From Azospirillum thermophilum (GTDB taxonomy: Bacteria > Pseudomonadota > Alphaproteobacteria > Azospirillales > Azospirillaceae), in assembly GCF_003130795.1 (NCBI RefSeq), contig NZ_CP029353.1:537001-601000 (forward strand): a DNA stretch of 64,000 bases, in the 5' to 3' direction. Each line of letters begins with the position of its first letter. The first letter of the stretch is position 1. Made by a program: the position numbers and the translations under genes. This document shows, in pieces, positions 53,528 to 62,572 of this stretch. The notes below the pieces were generated by a model that had not been told where the DNA came from, ran no database searches, and worked only from the letters and a program-made list of their open reading frames with translations.

Positions 53528-54226
53528 ATGACCGCTCCGGATGGCTCTCCTCACCAGGGGATGGACGACGGGTTCGACCTGCCCGGCCGGTCGGCGCCGG
53601 CTCCGCGCTGCCATCTGCTGCGCTGCTGCCCCCGGCTGAAGGCGGCGGTCCTCAGGCTTGCCGCCGCGCGCGGCTGCGACCCGTCGGACATCGCCGGCGC
53701 CGCCCTGTTGCTGGCGCCGGCCGCGCTGCCCGATCCGGGCTTTCCCGAGGCGTTCGAGACGCTGGTCCTGCGCCTGCCCGCCGGGCTGGAGGAGGGGGCG
53801 GCCCGCCGGGCGCTGGCCGCCGCGGTGGCGCTGGCCGACCCGTCCTGGCGGCTGGTGCCGCGGGCGGAGCTCGACCGGCTGGAGGGGGCGGCCGAGTCGC
53901 TGGCCTACCGCAACAAGGCGCTGACCCAGGCGCTGGAGCGGGTGTCCTTCCGGCCGCTCGACGGGCAGGTGACGCAGGTGCGCGACGCCGCCCAGCTCTT
54001 CGGCTTCGTCAACGAATGGTGCTTCGACGAGGACCGGGTGGTGAAGCGGTTCCGCGAGCTGGCGCCGGTCTACCATCCCGACACCGGGGTGGTCGCCTGC
54101 CGCGAGCGGATGGCGCAGCTGATCGAGGCGCGCAACCTGCTGATCCGCCATGTGCGGACGGCCTACAGCTCCGGCGCCTGGGTGGGACGCCGCCCCCCGT
54201 CGCGCGAGGGATCGCGGGAGGGTTGA
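53528..54226 (+). CDS. hypothetical protein with C-terminal J-domain-like segment
   Basis: A 232-residue protein. The N-terminal half is Ala/Leu-rich helical sequence with two close cysteines (HLLRCCPRLK). Near the C-terminus DRVVKRFRELAPVYHPDTGV carries an HPD tripeptide between two helices, the second being RMAQLIEARNLLIRHVRTAY. This matches helices II-III of a DnaJ J domain, which dock on Hsp70. The first J helix is not obvious and no G/F or zinc domain follows. It may be a specialised or degenerate Hsp70 co-chaperone. The ATG at 53528 is used; one at 53516 is also in frame. Confidence 0.65.
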   Translation: MTAPDGSPHQGMDDGFDLPGRSAPAPRCHLLRCCPRLKAAVLRLAAARGCDPSDIAGAALLLAPAALPDPGFPEAFETLVLRLPAGLEEGAARRALAAAVALADPSWRLVPRAELDRLEGAAESLAYRNKALTQALERVSFRPLDGQVTQVRDAAQLFGFVNEWCFDEDRVVKRFRELAPVYHPDTGVVACRERMAQLIEARNLLIRHVRTAYSSGAWVGRRPPSREGSREG

Positions 54227-54234
54227 GGGGGCCG

Positions 54235-55590
54235 TCAGGCCACCGCCAGTCCGATGGCGTCGCCCGACTTGGCATCGTCGAGAATGGCACCGTCCATCGA
54301 CGCCCCGGTCAGGTCGGCGCCGGTCAGGTCCGCCTCGCTGAGGTTGGCGCCGCGCAGGTCGGATCCGGCGAGGTTGGCGCCGGCAAGGTTCGCCTTGCGC
54401 AGGTCGGCGTTGCGCAGCTGAGCCATGCCCAGCCGGGCGCGCTGCAGGTTGGCGCGCCAGACGTGGTTGCTCATCGACTGGATGTGCACCGGGCCGAGCT
54501 GGGCGCCGGACAGGTTGGCGCCGGTCAGGGTCGCCCGCTCCAGGTTGGCGCCGCGCAGGTCGGCGCCGGTGAAGTCGACGTTGCGCAGATCCGACAGCGA
54601 CATGTCGGCGATCGCCAGCGTGGCGCCGGGCAGCGAGGCGTTGCGCAGCGTGATGCATTGCAGGATCGCCGCCGACAGGTTGATCCCGTCCAGCACGCGG
54701 CCCGACAGGTCGATGGCGGAGAGGTCGGCGCGCTTGCCGTTGCGCCCGCCGCTGTCGATCCAGGTGGCGTGCAGCAGCAGGATCTCCCGCAGATCGTCCT
54801 CCGGGTTCTCCAGCACCTTGGCCATCACCGCGGCCTGCAGGTTGGGTGAGCGGAGCTGGGCGGCGTCGAGGATGGCGCCGATCAGGGTGGCGCCGGCGAA
54901 GTTGGTGCGGTTGATGGCGCAGCCGGTCATCACCGCGCCGGACAGGCGGGCGCCGGTGAGGTTGGCCTCCGTCAGGTCGGCGTCGCTGAGGTCGCAGCCG
55001 GTCATGTTGGCGTTGGTCAGGTTCGCCCGCATGAACTTGGTGCCGCGCATGATGGCGTCGGTCAGGTCGGCCTGCATGACGAAGGCGTTGGCGACCTTGG
55101 CGCGCGACAGGTCGGCGTTGCGCATGCTGGCCGCCGTCAGCTCCGACGTCAGGACCGAGTTCTCGAACTCGTGCGGGTTGATCTCGCCGCCGGCGCCGTA
55201 ATGCAGGAGCGTGCCGTCGCGCAGGTCCACCTCGACCATCGAGGCCTCGCTGAGCACGGCCCCGCGCAGGCAGGCGCCGCGCAGGTCGGCGCGCCGCAGG
55301 TCCGCCCGCTCCAGGTTGGCGAGCCTGAGGTCGGCGGCATAGAGGTTGGCGTTGGACAGGTTGGCGCCGCTGAGCCGGGCGCTGAACAGCTTGGCCCCCG
55401 ACAGGTCGGCATCCGACAGGTCGATGCCCGAGAGGTCGAGGTGGGACAGGTCGCGCAGCTTCAGGTTCGCCCGGACGCCGCCCGGCTGACTCTTCCGGAA
55501 GGCCTGATGCCGCATCAGGATGGCGTTGAGCTGGCCTTGCGTCAGCTTCGTGCGCGGCATGTTCGACCCGAAGCCTTGCGCGGACGACAT
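54235..55590 (-). CDS. pentapeptide-repeat protein
   Basis: A 451-residue protein dominated by A(D/N)LXX repeats: the N-terminal block is about residues 45-130 (LSGIDLSDADLSGAKLFSAR), a second block about 170-265 and a third about 340-440 (LRKANLAGANLAGSDLRGAN). They form right-handed quadrilateral beta-helices. A non-repeat insert (about 270-320, with ILLLHATWIDSGGRNGKRAD) separates blocks two and three. The start at 55590 follows GAGGG. There is no signal or membrane segment, so it is cytoplasmic. The family includes DNA-gyrase mimics such as Qnr/MfpA, but nothing here shows that role. Confidence 0.9.
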   Translation of the reverse strand: MSSAQGFGSNMPRTKLTQGQLNAILMRHQAFRKSQPGGVRANLKLRDLSHLDLSGIDLSDADLSGAKLFSARLSGANLSNANLYAADLRLANLERADLRRADLRGACLRGAVLSEASMVEVDLRDGTLLHYGAGGEINPHEFENSVLTSELTAASMRNADLSRAKVANAFVMQADLTDAIMRGTKFMRANLTNANMTGCDLSDADLTEANLTGARLSGAVMTGCAINRTNFAGATLIGAILDAAQLRSPNLQAAVMAKVLENPEDDLREILLLHATWIDSGGRNGKRADLSAIDLSGRVLDGINLSAAILQCITLRNASLPGATLAIADMSLSDLRNVDFTGADLRGANLERATLTGANLSGAQLGPVHIQSMSNHVWRANLQRARLGMAQLRNADLRKANLAGANLAGSDLRGANLSEADLTGADLTGASMDGAILDDAKSGDAIGLAVA

Positions 55591-55911
55591 TACCCTCGAA
55601 CCTTCATAATGGTGGTTGCCCAGTCTATCGCGAATACGCCAAAATTTCGTTAACTCCGGGTAAGAACCTGCTTAGGACGGTCACATTTTGTGACATCTCG
55701 ACCCTTGGTTCCGGTGCCGGACGCGCGGCGGTCGCCGGCTGTTGACTCCGGCCGCCGGCTTGCCTATCTTCCGCCGACCTGTCTTCCGCCAAGCCGATAG
55801 ACCGGGTACCCCGGCCCGACGCCGGGTTATCTCCGCCAGTCCGCGAGTGTCGCGCACTGGCGCTTTTGGCTTTGTGCGGACGACGGACCCGTATGTGAGG
55901 ATCACTGGCCC
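55591..55911. other. 321-bp divergent region before ffh
   Basis: It separates the pentapeptide-repeat gene (minus) and ffh (plus). A moderately AT-rich stretch (about 55605-55700) contains the inverted repeat at 55680-55694. The remainder up to ffh is GC-rich without a recognisable gene or 4.5S RNA. It must contain the promoter of the ffh-rpsP-rimM-trmD-rplS series. Confidence 0.5.
55680..55694. repeat. inverted repeat GTCACA-TTT-TGTGAC
   Basis: Perfect 6-bp arms around TTT in the divergent pentapeptide-repeat/ffh region. It has the bases of a Crp-like site (TGTGA/TCACA) but in the opposite order, so it is not a classic Crp box. Possible operator; unassigned. Confidence 0.4.
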
Positions 55912-57279
55912 ATGTTCGAAGGTCTGACCGGACGCCTCGGCGACATCTTCGACAAGCTGCGCCGCCGCGGCGCGCTGAGCGAGGAGGACGTCAATGCAGC
56001 GCTGCGCGAAGTCCGCGTCGCTCTGCTGGAGGCCGACGTCGCCCTGCCGGTGGTCAAGCAGTTCGTCAGCCAGGTCAAGGAGCGGTCGGTCGGCCAGGAG
56101 GTCCTGCGCTCCATCACCCCCGGCCAGCAGGTCATCAAGATCGTCCACGACAACCTCGTGGAGATGCTGGGCGAAGGCTCCGACATCAACCTGAACTCCG
56201 CCCCGCCGGTGCCGGTCCTGATGGTCGGCCTGCAGGGCTCGGGCAAGACGACCTCCACCGCCAAGATCGCGCTGCGGCTGAAGACCAAGGACCGCAAGAA
56301 GGTCCTGATGGCCTCGCTCGACGTGCGCCGCCCGGCGGCGCAGGAGCAGCTCAAGGTGCTGGGCGAGCAGGTGGGCGTCGCCACCCTGCCGATCGTCCCC
56401 GGCCAGGATCCCGTCGCGATCGCCCGGCGCGCGCTGGAGACGGCGCGGCTGGAAGGCTACGACGTGGTCATGCTCGACACCGCCGGCCGCCTCGCCATCG
56501 ACGAGGAGCTGATGGCCGAGGTCGCGGCGGTGCGCGACGCGACCCGGCCGGCGGAGACGCTGCTGGTCGCCGACGCGATGACCGGCCAGGACGCGGTGAC
56601 GGTCGCCACCAACTTCAACGACCGGGTCGGCATCACCGGCATCGTGCTGACCCGCGTGGACGGCGACGCCCGCGGCGGTGCGGCGCTGTCGATGCGCCGG
56701 ATCACCGGCAAGCCGATCAAGCTGCTGGGCGTCGGCGAGAAGGTCGACGCGCTGGAGCCCTTCCACCCCGACCGCATCGCCGGCCGCATCCTCGGCATGG
56801 GCGACGTGGTGTCCCTGGTCGAGAAGGCCATGGACACCATCGACAAGGACGAGGCCGAGAAGCTCGCCCGCAAGATGGAGAAGGGCCAGGGCTTCGACCT
56901 GGACGACATGGCCTCCCAGCTCAAGCAGCTGCGCAAGATGGGCGGCATGTCCGGGCTGATGGGGATGCTGCCGGGCATCGGCAAGATCAAGAACCAGCTC
57001 AAGGACGCCAACATCGACGACAAGATGATCAAGCGCCAGGAGGCGATCATCTCGTCGATGACCAGGAAGGAACGCAAGAACCCCGACATCATCAAGGCCT
57101 CGCGCCGCCGGCGCATCGCCGAGGGCTCCGGCACGAGCGTGCAGGAGGTCAACAAGCTGCTCAAGCAGTTCGAGACGATGCGCGGGATGATGAAGCAGGT
57201 GCAGAAGCTGGGCCAGAAGGGCCTGATGCGCCACGGGCTGCAGAGCCTTCTGCCCAAGAATTTCCGCGGTCCCTCGTAA
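55912..57279 (+). CDS. ffh: signal recognition particle protein
   Basis: A 455-residue SRP54 GTPase targeting membrane proteins to SecYEG/YidC with 4.5S RNA and FtsY. The N domain is about residues 1-90. The G domain has G1 GLQGSGKTTSTAK, the SLDVRRPAAQEQL segment, G3 LDTAGR and G4 TRVDGDARGGAALSM. The C-terminal methionine-rich M domain (about 300-440) holds MGGMSGLMGMLPG and SRRRRIAEGSGTSVQEVNKL. It is the first gene of a translation-related series. Confidence 0.97.
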   Translation: MFEGLTGRLGDIFDKLRRRGALSEEDVNAALREVRVALLEADVALPVVKQFVSQVKERSVGQEVLRSITPGQQVIKIVHDNLVEMLGEGSDINLNSAPPVPVLMVGLQGSGKTTSTAKIALRLKTKDRKKVLMASLDVRRPAAQEQLKVLGEQVGVATLPIVPGQDPVAIARRALETARLEGYDVVMLDTAGRLAIDEELMAEVAAVRDATRPAETLLVADAMTGQDAVTVATNFNDRVGITGIVLTRVDGDARGGAALSMRRITGKPIKLLGVGEKVDALEPFHPDRIAGRILGMGDVVSLVEKAMDTIDKDEAEKLARKMEKGQGFDLDDMASQLKQLRKMGGMSGLMGMLPGIGKIKNQLKDANIDDKMIKRQEAIISSMTRKERKNPDIIKASRRRRIAEGSGTSVQEVNKLLKQFETMRGMMKQVQKLGQKGLMRHGLQSLLPKNFRGPS

Positions 57280-57339
57280 GGCCGCGGCGAACCGTTCAAC
57301 CAACGTCTTTCAACATCAGCGAAGAAAGAGTTCCAACCA

Positions 57340-57693
57340 ATGTCCCTGAAGATCCGTCTGGCTCGCGGCGGCGCCAAGAAGCGCCCGTTCTACTCGATCG
57401 TCATCGCCGATGCCCGCAGCCCGCGTGACGGCCGCTTCATCGAGAAGATCGGCACCTACAACCCGATGCTGCCGCGCGAGCACGAGCAGCGCGTGGTTCT
57501 GGACGCCGAGCGCGCCAAGCACTGGCTGGGCGTCGGCGCGCAGCCGACCGACCGCGTCGTGCTGTTCCTGGCGAACGCCGGCCTGGTCGAGAAGCCGGCC
57601 GTCCGCGAGACCCCGAAGAAGTCGGCTCCGAAGGCCAAGGCGCAGGAGCGCCTGAAGGCCGAGGCCGCCGCCAAGGCCGCCGCGGAGGGTTGA
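57340..57693 (+). CDS. rpsP: 30S ribosomal protein S16
   Basis: A 117-residue ribosomal protein: [40 protein letters not shown] and an Ala/Lys-rich C-terminal tail common in alphaproteobacteria. The start ATG at 57340 follows GAAAGAG. It binds 16S rRNA early in 30S assembly and lies 60 bp after ffh. Confidence 0.97.
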   Translation: MSLKIRLARGGAKKRPFYSIVIADARSPRDGRFIEKIGTYNPMLPREHEQRVVLDAERAKHWLGVGAQPTDRVVLFLANAGLVEKPAVRETPKKSAPKAKAQERLKAEAAAKAAAEG

Positions 57694-57699
57694 GCCTGA

Positions 57700-57724
57700 T
57701 CCCCTCCCCCGCATGGGGAGGGGA
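57700..57724. repeat. palindromic hairpin between rpsP and rimM
   Basis: TCCCCTCCCC (57700-57709) pairs perfectly with GGGGAGGGGA (57715-57724) around CGCAT. It resembles the CCCCTCCCC...GGGGAGGGG extragenic palindromes scattered through alphaproteobacterial genomes. No T-run follows, so it may modulate operon mRNA rather than terminate it. Confidence 0.6.
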
Positions 57725-57762
57725 CCCGGTTCGAAACCATCGCCGTCCGGAAGACCACAGCC

Positions 57763-58371
57763 ATGTCCGCCCCTGTCCCTTCCCGGAAGGTCTGCGTCGG
57801 CCAGTTCGCGGGATCGCACGGCGTGCGGGGTCTGGTGAAGCTGCGCAGCTTCACCGGAGACCCGGCGTCGGTGACCGCCTACGGCCCGCTGACCGACGAG
57901 GAGGGCCGGCGCAGCTTCCGCATCACCCTGCAGGGCACCGTCAAGGACCAGTTCCTGGCGCGGGTCGACGGGGTGAGCAGCCGGGAGGAGGCGCAGGCCC
58001 TGGCGGGGCTGAGGCTCTATGTCGACCGCTCCGCCCTGCCGGAGACGGAGGACGAGGACGAGTTCTACCACGCCGACCTGATCGGCCTGCGTGCCGAGCT
58101 CGCCGACGGAACCCGTTTCGGCATCGTGAAGGCGGTCTATGACTTCGGCGCCGGCGACGTTCTGGAGATCCGCACGGAAAGCGGGGCCCTGGAGATGCTT
58201 CCCTTCTCCAAGGCCTGCGTTCCGCTGGTGGATGTCCGGGGCGGCCGGCTGGTCGTCGACCTCCCCGCCGTGATCGAAGCCCGCCCGGACGACCGGGACG
58301 GCGACGGCGACGGCAGGGAGGAGGGCGGGGCAGGCCCTGAAACCGGTGAAGGCGGGGAGGGGGAGCCGTGA
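57763..58371 (+). CDS. rimM: ribosome maturation factor RimM
   Basis: A 202-residue 16S rRNA processing and 30S maturation factor that binds S19. The N-terminal domain starts [20 protein letters not shown]; the PRC-barrel follows ([20 protein letters not shown], then [20 protein letters not shown]). The C-terminus is a Gly/Asp/Glu-rich tail. The stop overlaps the trmD start (GTGA), so translation is coupled. Confidence 0.95.
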   Translation: MSAPVPSRKVCVGQFAGSHGVRGLVKLRSFTGDPASVTAYGPLTDEEGRRSFRITLQGTVKDQFLARVDGVSSREEAQALAGLRLYVDRSALPETEDEDEFYHADLIGLRAELADGTRFGIVKAVYDFGAGDVLEIRTESGALEMLPFSKACVPLVDVRGGRLVVDLPAVIEARPDDRDGDGDGREEGGAGPETGEGGEGEP

Positions 58372-59183
58372 ATCACGGCGCCGCCGGCCCGCTTGCCTGG
58401 ACCGTCAAGGTTCTGACGCTGTTCCCGGAAATGTTTCCGGGGCCGCTCGGCCACAGCCTGGCCGGCAAGGCGTTGGAAAATGGAGTCTGGGCGCTGGAAT
58501 CAGTGGACATTCGCTCGTTCGCGCGCGATAAACACCGCTCCGTCGACGACACCCCCTTCGGCGGAGGGGCAGGCATGGTCATGCGGCCCGACGTGCTGGA
58601 CGCGGCTCTCACCGCGACGGCAGGGCCTGCGGGGGCGGCGGGGCGCGGTCGGCTGATCTATCTGTCGCCGCGCGGACGCGTGCTGGACCAGGCCCTGGTC
58701 AAGGAGCTGGCGGCGACCCCGACGGTCACGCTGCTCTGCGGCCGGTACGAGGGGGTGGACGAGCGGGTGCTGGATGCGCACGGTCTCGAGGAGGTCAGCC
58801 TCGGGGACTTCGTGCTGTCCGGCGGCGAGCCTGCCGCGCTGTGCCTGATCGACGCCGTGGTGCGCTTGCTCCCCGGCGTCATGGGCAATGAGGCGACGGC
58901 GGGCGAAGAGAGTTTCGAACGGGGATTGCTCGAATATCCCCACTACACCCGGCCGGCCGTCTGGGCGGACGGGCAGGGTGTGGAACGCGCGGTGCCGGAC
59001 GTCCTCTTGTCCGGGCACCACGAAAGGGTTCGCGCCTGGCGGCTCGCCGAGGCGGAGCGCATCACGCGGGACCGTCGTCCCGACCTGTGGGCGCGCTACG
59101 AGGCGGGCAGGACGGCCGAGGATCGGAAGAAGTCGAACAAGGGTCGCAGGGCGGCGCGCCGCCCCGGCCCGGAACCGGAGTGA
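58368..59183 (+). CDS. trmD: tRNA (guanine-N1)-methyltransferase
   Basis: A 271-residue SPOUT enzyme making m1G37 in tRNAs. Motifs: [38 protein letters not shown], the knot loops [35 protein letters not shown] and [20 protein letters not shown]. The GTG start at 58368 overlaps the rimM stop by four bases. The C-terminal basic tail is a little longer than in E. coli. Confidence 0.96.
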   Translation: MNHGAAGPLAWTVKVLTLFPEMFPGPLGHSLAGKALENGVWALESVDIRSFARDKHRSVDDTPFGGGAGMVMRPDVLDAALTATAGPAGAAGRGRLIYLSPRGRVLDQALVKELAATPTVTLLCGRYEGVDERVLDAHGLEEVSLGDFVLSGGEPAALCLIDAVVRLLPGVMGNEATAGEESFERGLLEYPHYTRPAVWADGQGVERAVPDVLLSGHHERVRAWRLAEAERITRDRRPDLWARYEAGRTAEDRKKSNKGRRAARRPGPEPE

Positions 59184-59223
59184 CGGTCCGCCGCGAGGCG
59201 CACCGATTAGAAAGGGCAGTGCT

Positions 59224-59616
59224 ATGAACCTGTTGCAGAAGCTCGAGCAGGAGCAGATCGAGAAGGTCCTCGGCGACAAGACCATTCCGGAGTTCTCGCC
59301 GGGCGACACCGTCCGCGTGAACGTGAAGGTGGTCGAAGGTTCGCGCGAGCGCGTCCAGGCCTACGAGGGCGTCGTGATCGCCCGCCGCAACGCCGGGCTG
59401 AACTCCTCCTTCACCGTGCGCAAGATCAGCTACGGCGAGGGCGTGGAGCGTGTGTTCCCGCTGTACTCCCCGCGCATCGACTCGGTGGAGCTGGTCCGCA
59501 AGGGTGACGTCCGCCGCGCCAAGCTGTACTACCTGCGCGACCGCCGCGGCAAGTCGGCCCGTATCGCCGAGCGCACGACCGGCCGCGGCATGAACGACAA
59601 GGCCGCCGCCGAGTAA
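59224..59616 (+). CDS. rplS: 50S ribosomal protein L19
   Basis: A 130-residue ribosomal protein of the 30S-50S interface: [40 protein letters not shown] and the ending [12 protein letters not shown]. The ATG at 59224 is preceded by AAAGGG. It is the last gene of the rpsP-rimM-trmD-rplS block. Confidence 0.97.
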   Translation: MNLLQKLEQEQIEKVLGDKTIPEFSPGDTVRVNVKVVEGSRERVQAYEGVVIARRNAGLNSSFTVRKISYGEGVERVFPLYSPRIDSVELVRKGDVRRAKLYYLRDRRGKSARIAERTTGRGMNDKAAAE

Positions 59617-59659
59617 TCTCGGGGCCGTCCCTCCGTTCGCCCAACAGGTTCGTAAGAAG

Positions 59660-59690
59660 GGCGCCCGCAGCCGTCAGGCCGGCGGGCGCC
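59660..59690. terminator. candidate hairpin between rplS and rpmH
   Basis: GGCGCCCGC (59660-59668) pairs perfectly with GCGGGCGCC (59682-59690) across a 13-nt loop, 44 bp after the rplS stop and 35 bp before rpmH. There is no U-tract; it may act as an attenuator or Rho-assisted stop. Confidence 0.4.
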
Positions 59691-59724
59691 GGTGTTCAAC
59701 AGTCCAGTTCAGGAGTCAGGTGCC

Positions 59725-59859
59725 GTGAAGCGCACGTACCAGCCGTCCAAGATCGTCCGCAAGCGCCGTCACGGGTTCCGCGCCCGCATGGCCACCGTCG
59801 GCGGCCGCAAGGTCATCGCCCGCCGCCGCGCCCGCGGCCGCAAGGTCCTCAGCGCCTGA
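59725..59859 (+). CDS. rpmH: 50S ribosomal protein L34
   Basis: The standard 44-residue L34 from a GTG at 59725: [20 protein letters not shown], then [20 protein letters not shown] and LSA. rnpA follows seven bases after its stop, the conserved rpmH-rnpA pair. The GTG start is supported by the exact family N-terminus. Confidence 0.97.
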   Translation: MKRTYQPSKIVRKRRHGFRARMATVGGRKVIARRRARGRKVLSA

Positions 59860-59866
59860 TCCCGCG

Positions 59867-60322
59867 ATGGCGGCGCCGGACCGAGCGGTCGGGCGCCTGA
59901 AGCGGCGGCCGGAATTTCTGGCCGTGGCCGGGACCAGGCGAAAGCATGTGGCCCCCGGCCTGATCCTGCAGGTGCGCCGACACGACGAACGGCAGCGGCC
60001 CGCCCCCGGCGAGCCGCTGATTCGTCTTGGCCTGACCGCGAGCCGCAAGGTCGGCAACGCGGTCGTGCGCAACCGGTCGCGCCGCCGCCTGCGCGAGGCC
60101 GCCCGCCTGCTGCTCCCCAGCCACGCCGCCCCCGGTCACGACCTCGTGCTGGTGGCGCGGGCCGGAACGGCGGAGCGGCCCTGGGCCGAGCTGCTGGGCG
60201 ACCTGCGCGCCGCGCTGAAGCGCCTCGGCCTCTGGCGGGACGCCGGCAGCGGAGGCGGGAGCGGGGAGGGCGCGATGCAGGACCCGCCGCGGCAGGCCCC
60301 GGCCGGAGAGACGTCATCATGA
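59867..60322 (+). CDS. rnpA: ribonuclease P protein component
   Basis: A 151-residue basic protein with the family start [20 protein letters not shown] and the RNR signature in [20 protein letters not shown], then [11 protein letters not shown] and [20 protein letters not shown]. It assists the RNase P RNA in tRNA 5' maturation. It has a Gly/Ser-rich C-terminal tail and overlaps yidD by four bases (ATGA). Confidence 0.93.
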   Translation: MAAPDRAVGRLKRRPEFLAVAGTRRKHVAPGLILQVRRHDERQRPAPGEPLIRLGLTASRKVGNAVVRNRSRRRLREAARLLLPSHAAPGHDLVLVARAGTAERPWAELLGDLRAALKRLGLWRDAGSGGGSGEGAMQDPPRQAPAGETSS

Positions 60323-60666
60323 GCCCGCTTGCCCACGGCTTGCGGGCTCTTGTCGTTCTCTACCGCTGGACGCTGTCGCCCTTCGTCGGCTGGCATTGCC
60401 GCTTCCAGCCCACCTGTTCGTCCTATGCGCTGGAGGCGCTGGAACGGCACGGCGCCATCCGCGGCGGCTGGCTGACCGTCCGCCGCCTTCTGCGCTGCCA
60501 CCCGTGGGGCGGCTGGGGCTATGATCCGGTGCCGTCCGCGGACGGATCGCCGCAGACCTCGCAGCAGACCTCTGGAAACGGGCAGGGGGGCATCCCCACC
60601 TGCTGCGGGCACCACTCCACCCACCAGGACCATGCCGGGGTTGCCGTGCATGGCCAAAACCGATAA
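60319..60666 (+). CDS. yidD: membrane protein insertion efficiency factor YidD
   Basis: A 115-residue member of the YidD family: [40 protein letters not shown] and [18 protein letters not shown] with the conserved cysteines. The tail after VPSADG, with [11 protein letters not shown], is longer than usual and its role is unclear. It lies between rnpA and yidC, the classical order. Confidence 0.93.
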   Translation: MSPLAHGLRALVVLYRWTLSPFVGWHCRFQPTCSSYALEALERHGAIRGGWLTVRRLLRCHPWGGWGYDPVPSADGSPQTSQQTSGNGQGGIPTCCGHHSTHQDHAGVAVHGQNR

Positions 60667-60720
60667 GCAAGGCCGCGTTTCGCCGACCTTCGTGTAAGGC
60701 CTGACGCCATCCGGGACGCC

Positions 60721-62463
60721 ATGACCGATCAACGCAACCTCATCCTCGCGATCGCCCTGTCGATCGCCATCCTTCTGGGCTTCCAGTTCTTCTACGAGAA
60801 GCCGCGGATCGAGCAGCAGAAGCAGCTCGCCGCCCAGCAGGCCGCCCAGACGGAACAGACGGTCCCCGCCCCCGGCACGGCGCCCGGCGCTGCGAACCCG
60901 CAGATCCCCGGCCTCGCGACGGCGGAGTCGGCCAAGGACCGCGCCGCCCTGCTGGCCGAGCAGCTCGCCGCCGGCAGCCGCGTCAAGATCGACACCCCGT
61001 CGCTGCACGGCTCGGTCAACCTCGTCGGCGGCCGCATCGACGACCTGACGCTGGCCACCTACCACGAGACCCCGGATCCCAAGAGCCCGGAGATCGTGCT
61101 GCTGGCCCCGGCCGGCACGCCCGCCGCCTACTATGCCGAGTTCGGCTGGGTGCCGGAGGACCGTTCGGTCGCCGCCCCGGGCGCCGACACCCGCTGGACC
61201 GCCAACGGCACCGCGCTGACGCCGGACAAGCCGCTGCTGCTGACCTGGGACAACGGCAGCGGCCTCGTCTTCGAGCGCAAGGTCGAGGTCGACAAGGACT
61301 ACATGTTCACCGTCACCCAGACGGTGCGCAACGCCGGCTCGCAGCCGGTCCGCCTGCTGCCCTACAGCCTGGTGACCCGCAGCGGCACGCCGCTCACCTC
61401 CGGCTACTACATCCTGCACGAGGGTCCGCTCGGCGTCTTCGACGGCAAGCTGTCGGAGAAGTCCTATGACGACCTGAGGAAGGCCGGCAAGCCGCTGACG
61501 CAGGAGACCACCGGCGGCTGGATCGGCATCACCGACAAGTACTGGCTCGTCTCCCTGGTCCCCGACCAGAAGGACAAGGTCACCGCCCGCTACGTCTATT
61601 CCAGCCCGGGCAACAGCGACCGCTATCAGGTCGACCTGCTGGGCACGGCGATCGAGGTCGCGCCGGGCGCCACCGCGACGCAGACCGGCCGCCTGTTCGC
61701 CGGCGCCAAGCAGGTGAAGCTGCTCGACGCCTATGCCGACAAGCTGGGCATCACCAACTTCGACCTGGCGATCGACTTCGGCTGGTTCTACTTCCTGACC
61801 AAGCCCTTCTTCTACGCGCTCGACTTCCTGGGCCGCGTGCTGGGCAACTTCGGCCTCGCCATCCTGGTCTTCACCGTCATCGTCAAGGCCGCCTTCTTCC
61901 CGCTTGCCAACAAGTCCTATCAGGCGATGAGCAAGATGAAGAAGCTGCAGCCGCAGATGCAGTCGCTGCGCGAGCGCTTCGCCGACGACCCGCAGCGGAT
62001 GAACCAGGAGCTGATGGGCCTCTACAAGCGCGAGAAGGTCTCGCCGGTGTCGGGCTGCCTGCCGATCCTGATCCAGATCCCGGTGTTCTTCGCGCTCTAC
62101 AAGGTGCTGTTCGTCACCATCGAGATGCGGCACGCGCCCTTCTTCGGCTGGATCCACGACCTGTCGGCGCCCGATCCCACCACCATCTTCAACCTGTTCG
62201 GCCTGATCCCGTGGGACCCGCCGGCCATGCTGCATCTCGGCGCCTGGCCGCTGATCATGGGCGTCACCATGTGGCTGCAGCAGCGCCTGAACCCGGCGCC
62301 GCCCGACCCGGTGCAGCAGAAGGTCTTCGCGTTCCTGCCGATCATCTTCACCTTCATGCTCGCCGGCTTCCCGGCCGGTCTGGTGATCTACTGGGCCTGG
62401 AACAACCTGCTGTCGGTCGCGCAGCAGTGGACGATCATGCACCGCATGGGCGTCAAGGCCTGA
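60721..62463 (+). CDS. yidC: membrane protein insertase YidC
   Basis: A 580-residue Oxa1-family insertase. TM1 is NLILAIALSIAILLGFQFFY (residues 6-25). A large periplasmic beta-sandwich domain covers about 55-330. Five C-terminal hydrophobic segments follow (FGLAILVFTVIVKAAFFPLA, then GCLPILIQIPVFFALYKVLF and others) with the cytoplasmic loop MSKMKKLQPQMQSLRERFAD. The hydrophilic groove Arg lies in the TM2 region only if the family's position is kept, which I have not confirmed. It works with SecYEG and SRP. Confidence 0.95.
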   Translation: MTDQRNLILAIALSIAILLGFQFFYEKPRIEQQKQLAAQQAAQTEQTVPAPGTAPGAANPQIPGLATAESAKDRAALLAEQLAAGSRVKIDTPSLHGSVNLVGGRIDDLTLATYHETPDPKSPEIVLLAPAGTPAAYYAEFGWVPEDRSVAAPGADTRWTANGTALTPDKPLLLTWDNGSGLVFERKVEVDKDYMFTVTQTVRNAGSQPVRLLPYSLVTRSGTPLTSGYYILHEGPLGVFDGKLSEKSYDDLRKAGKPLTQETTGGWIGITDKYWLVSLVPDQKDKVTARYVYSSPGNSDRYQVDLLGTAIEVAPGATATQTGRLFAGAKQVKLLDAYADKLGITNFDLAIDFGWFYFLTKPFFYALDFLGRVLGNFGLAILVFTVIVKAAFFPLANKSYQAMSKMKKLQPQMQSLRERFADDPQRMNQELMGLYKREKVSPVSGCLPILIQIPVFFALYKVLFVTIEMRHAPFFGWIHDLSAPDPTTIFNLFGLIPWDPPAMLHLGAWPLIMGVTMWLQQRLNPAPPDPVQQKVFAFLPIIFTFMLAGFPAGLVIYWAWNNLLSVAQQWTIMHRMGVKA

Positions 62464-62572
62464 CGCGACGGGCCGTCCGCCGCTTCCCGCCGCCCGCTCC
62501 CGCCCTTGCGGCAGGGGCGGGCGGCTCCATTTCCGGCACCATGTGCAACAGACGAGACGGAAGACCCTGACC

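Noticed and set aside
59617..60720. Chromosome origin near rpmH-rnpA-yidC
   Set aside because: This gene order borders oriC in some bacteria, but no dnaA gene, DnaA-box cluster or AT-rich unwinding region is present here.
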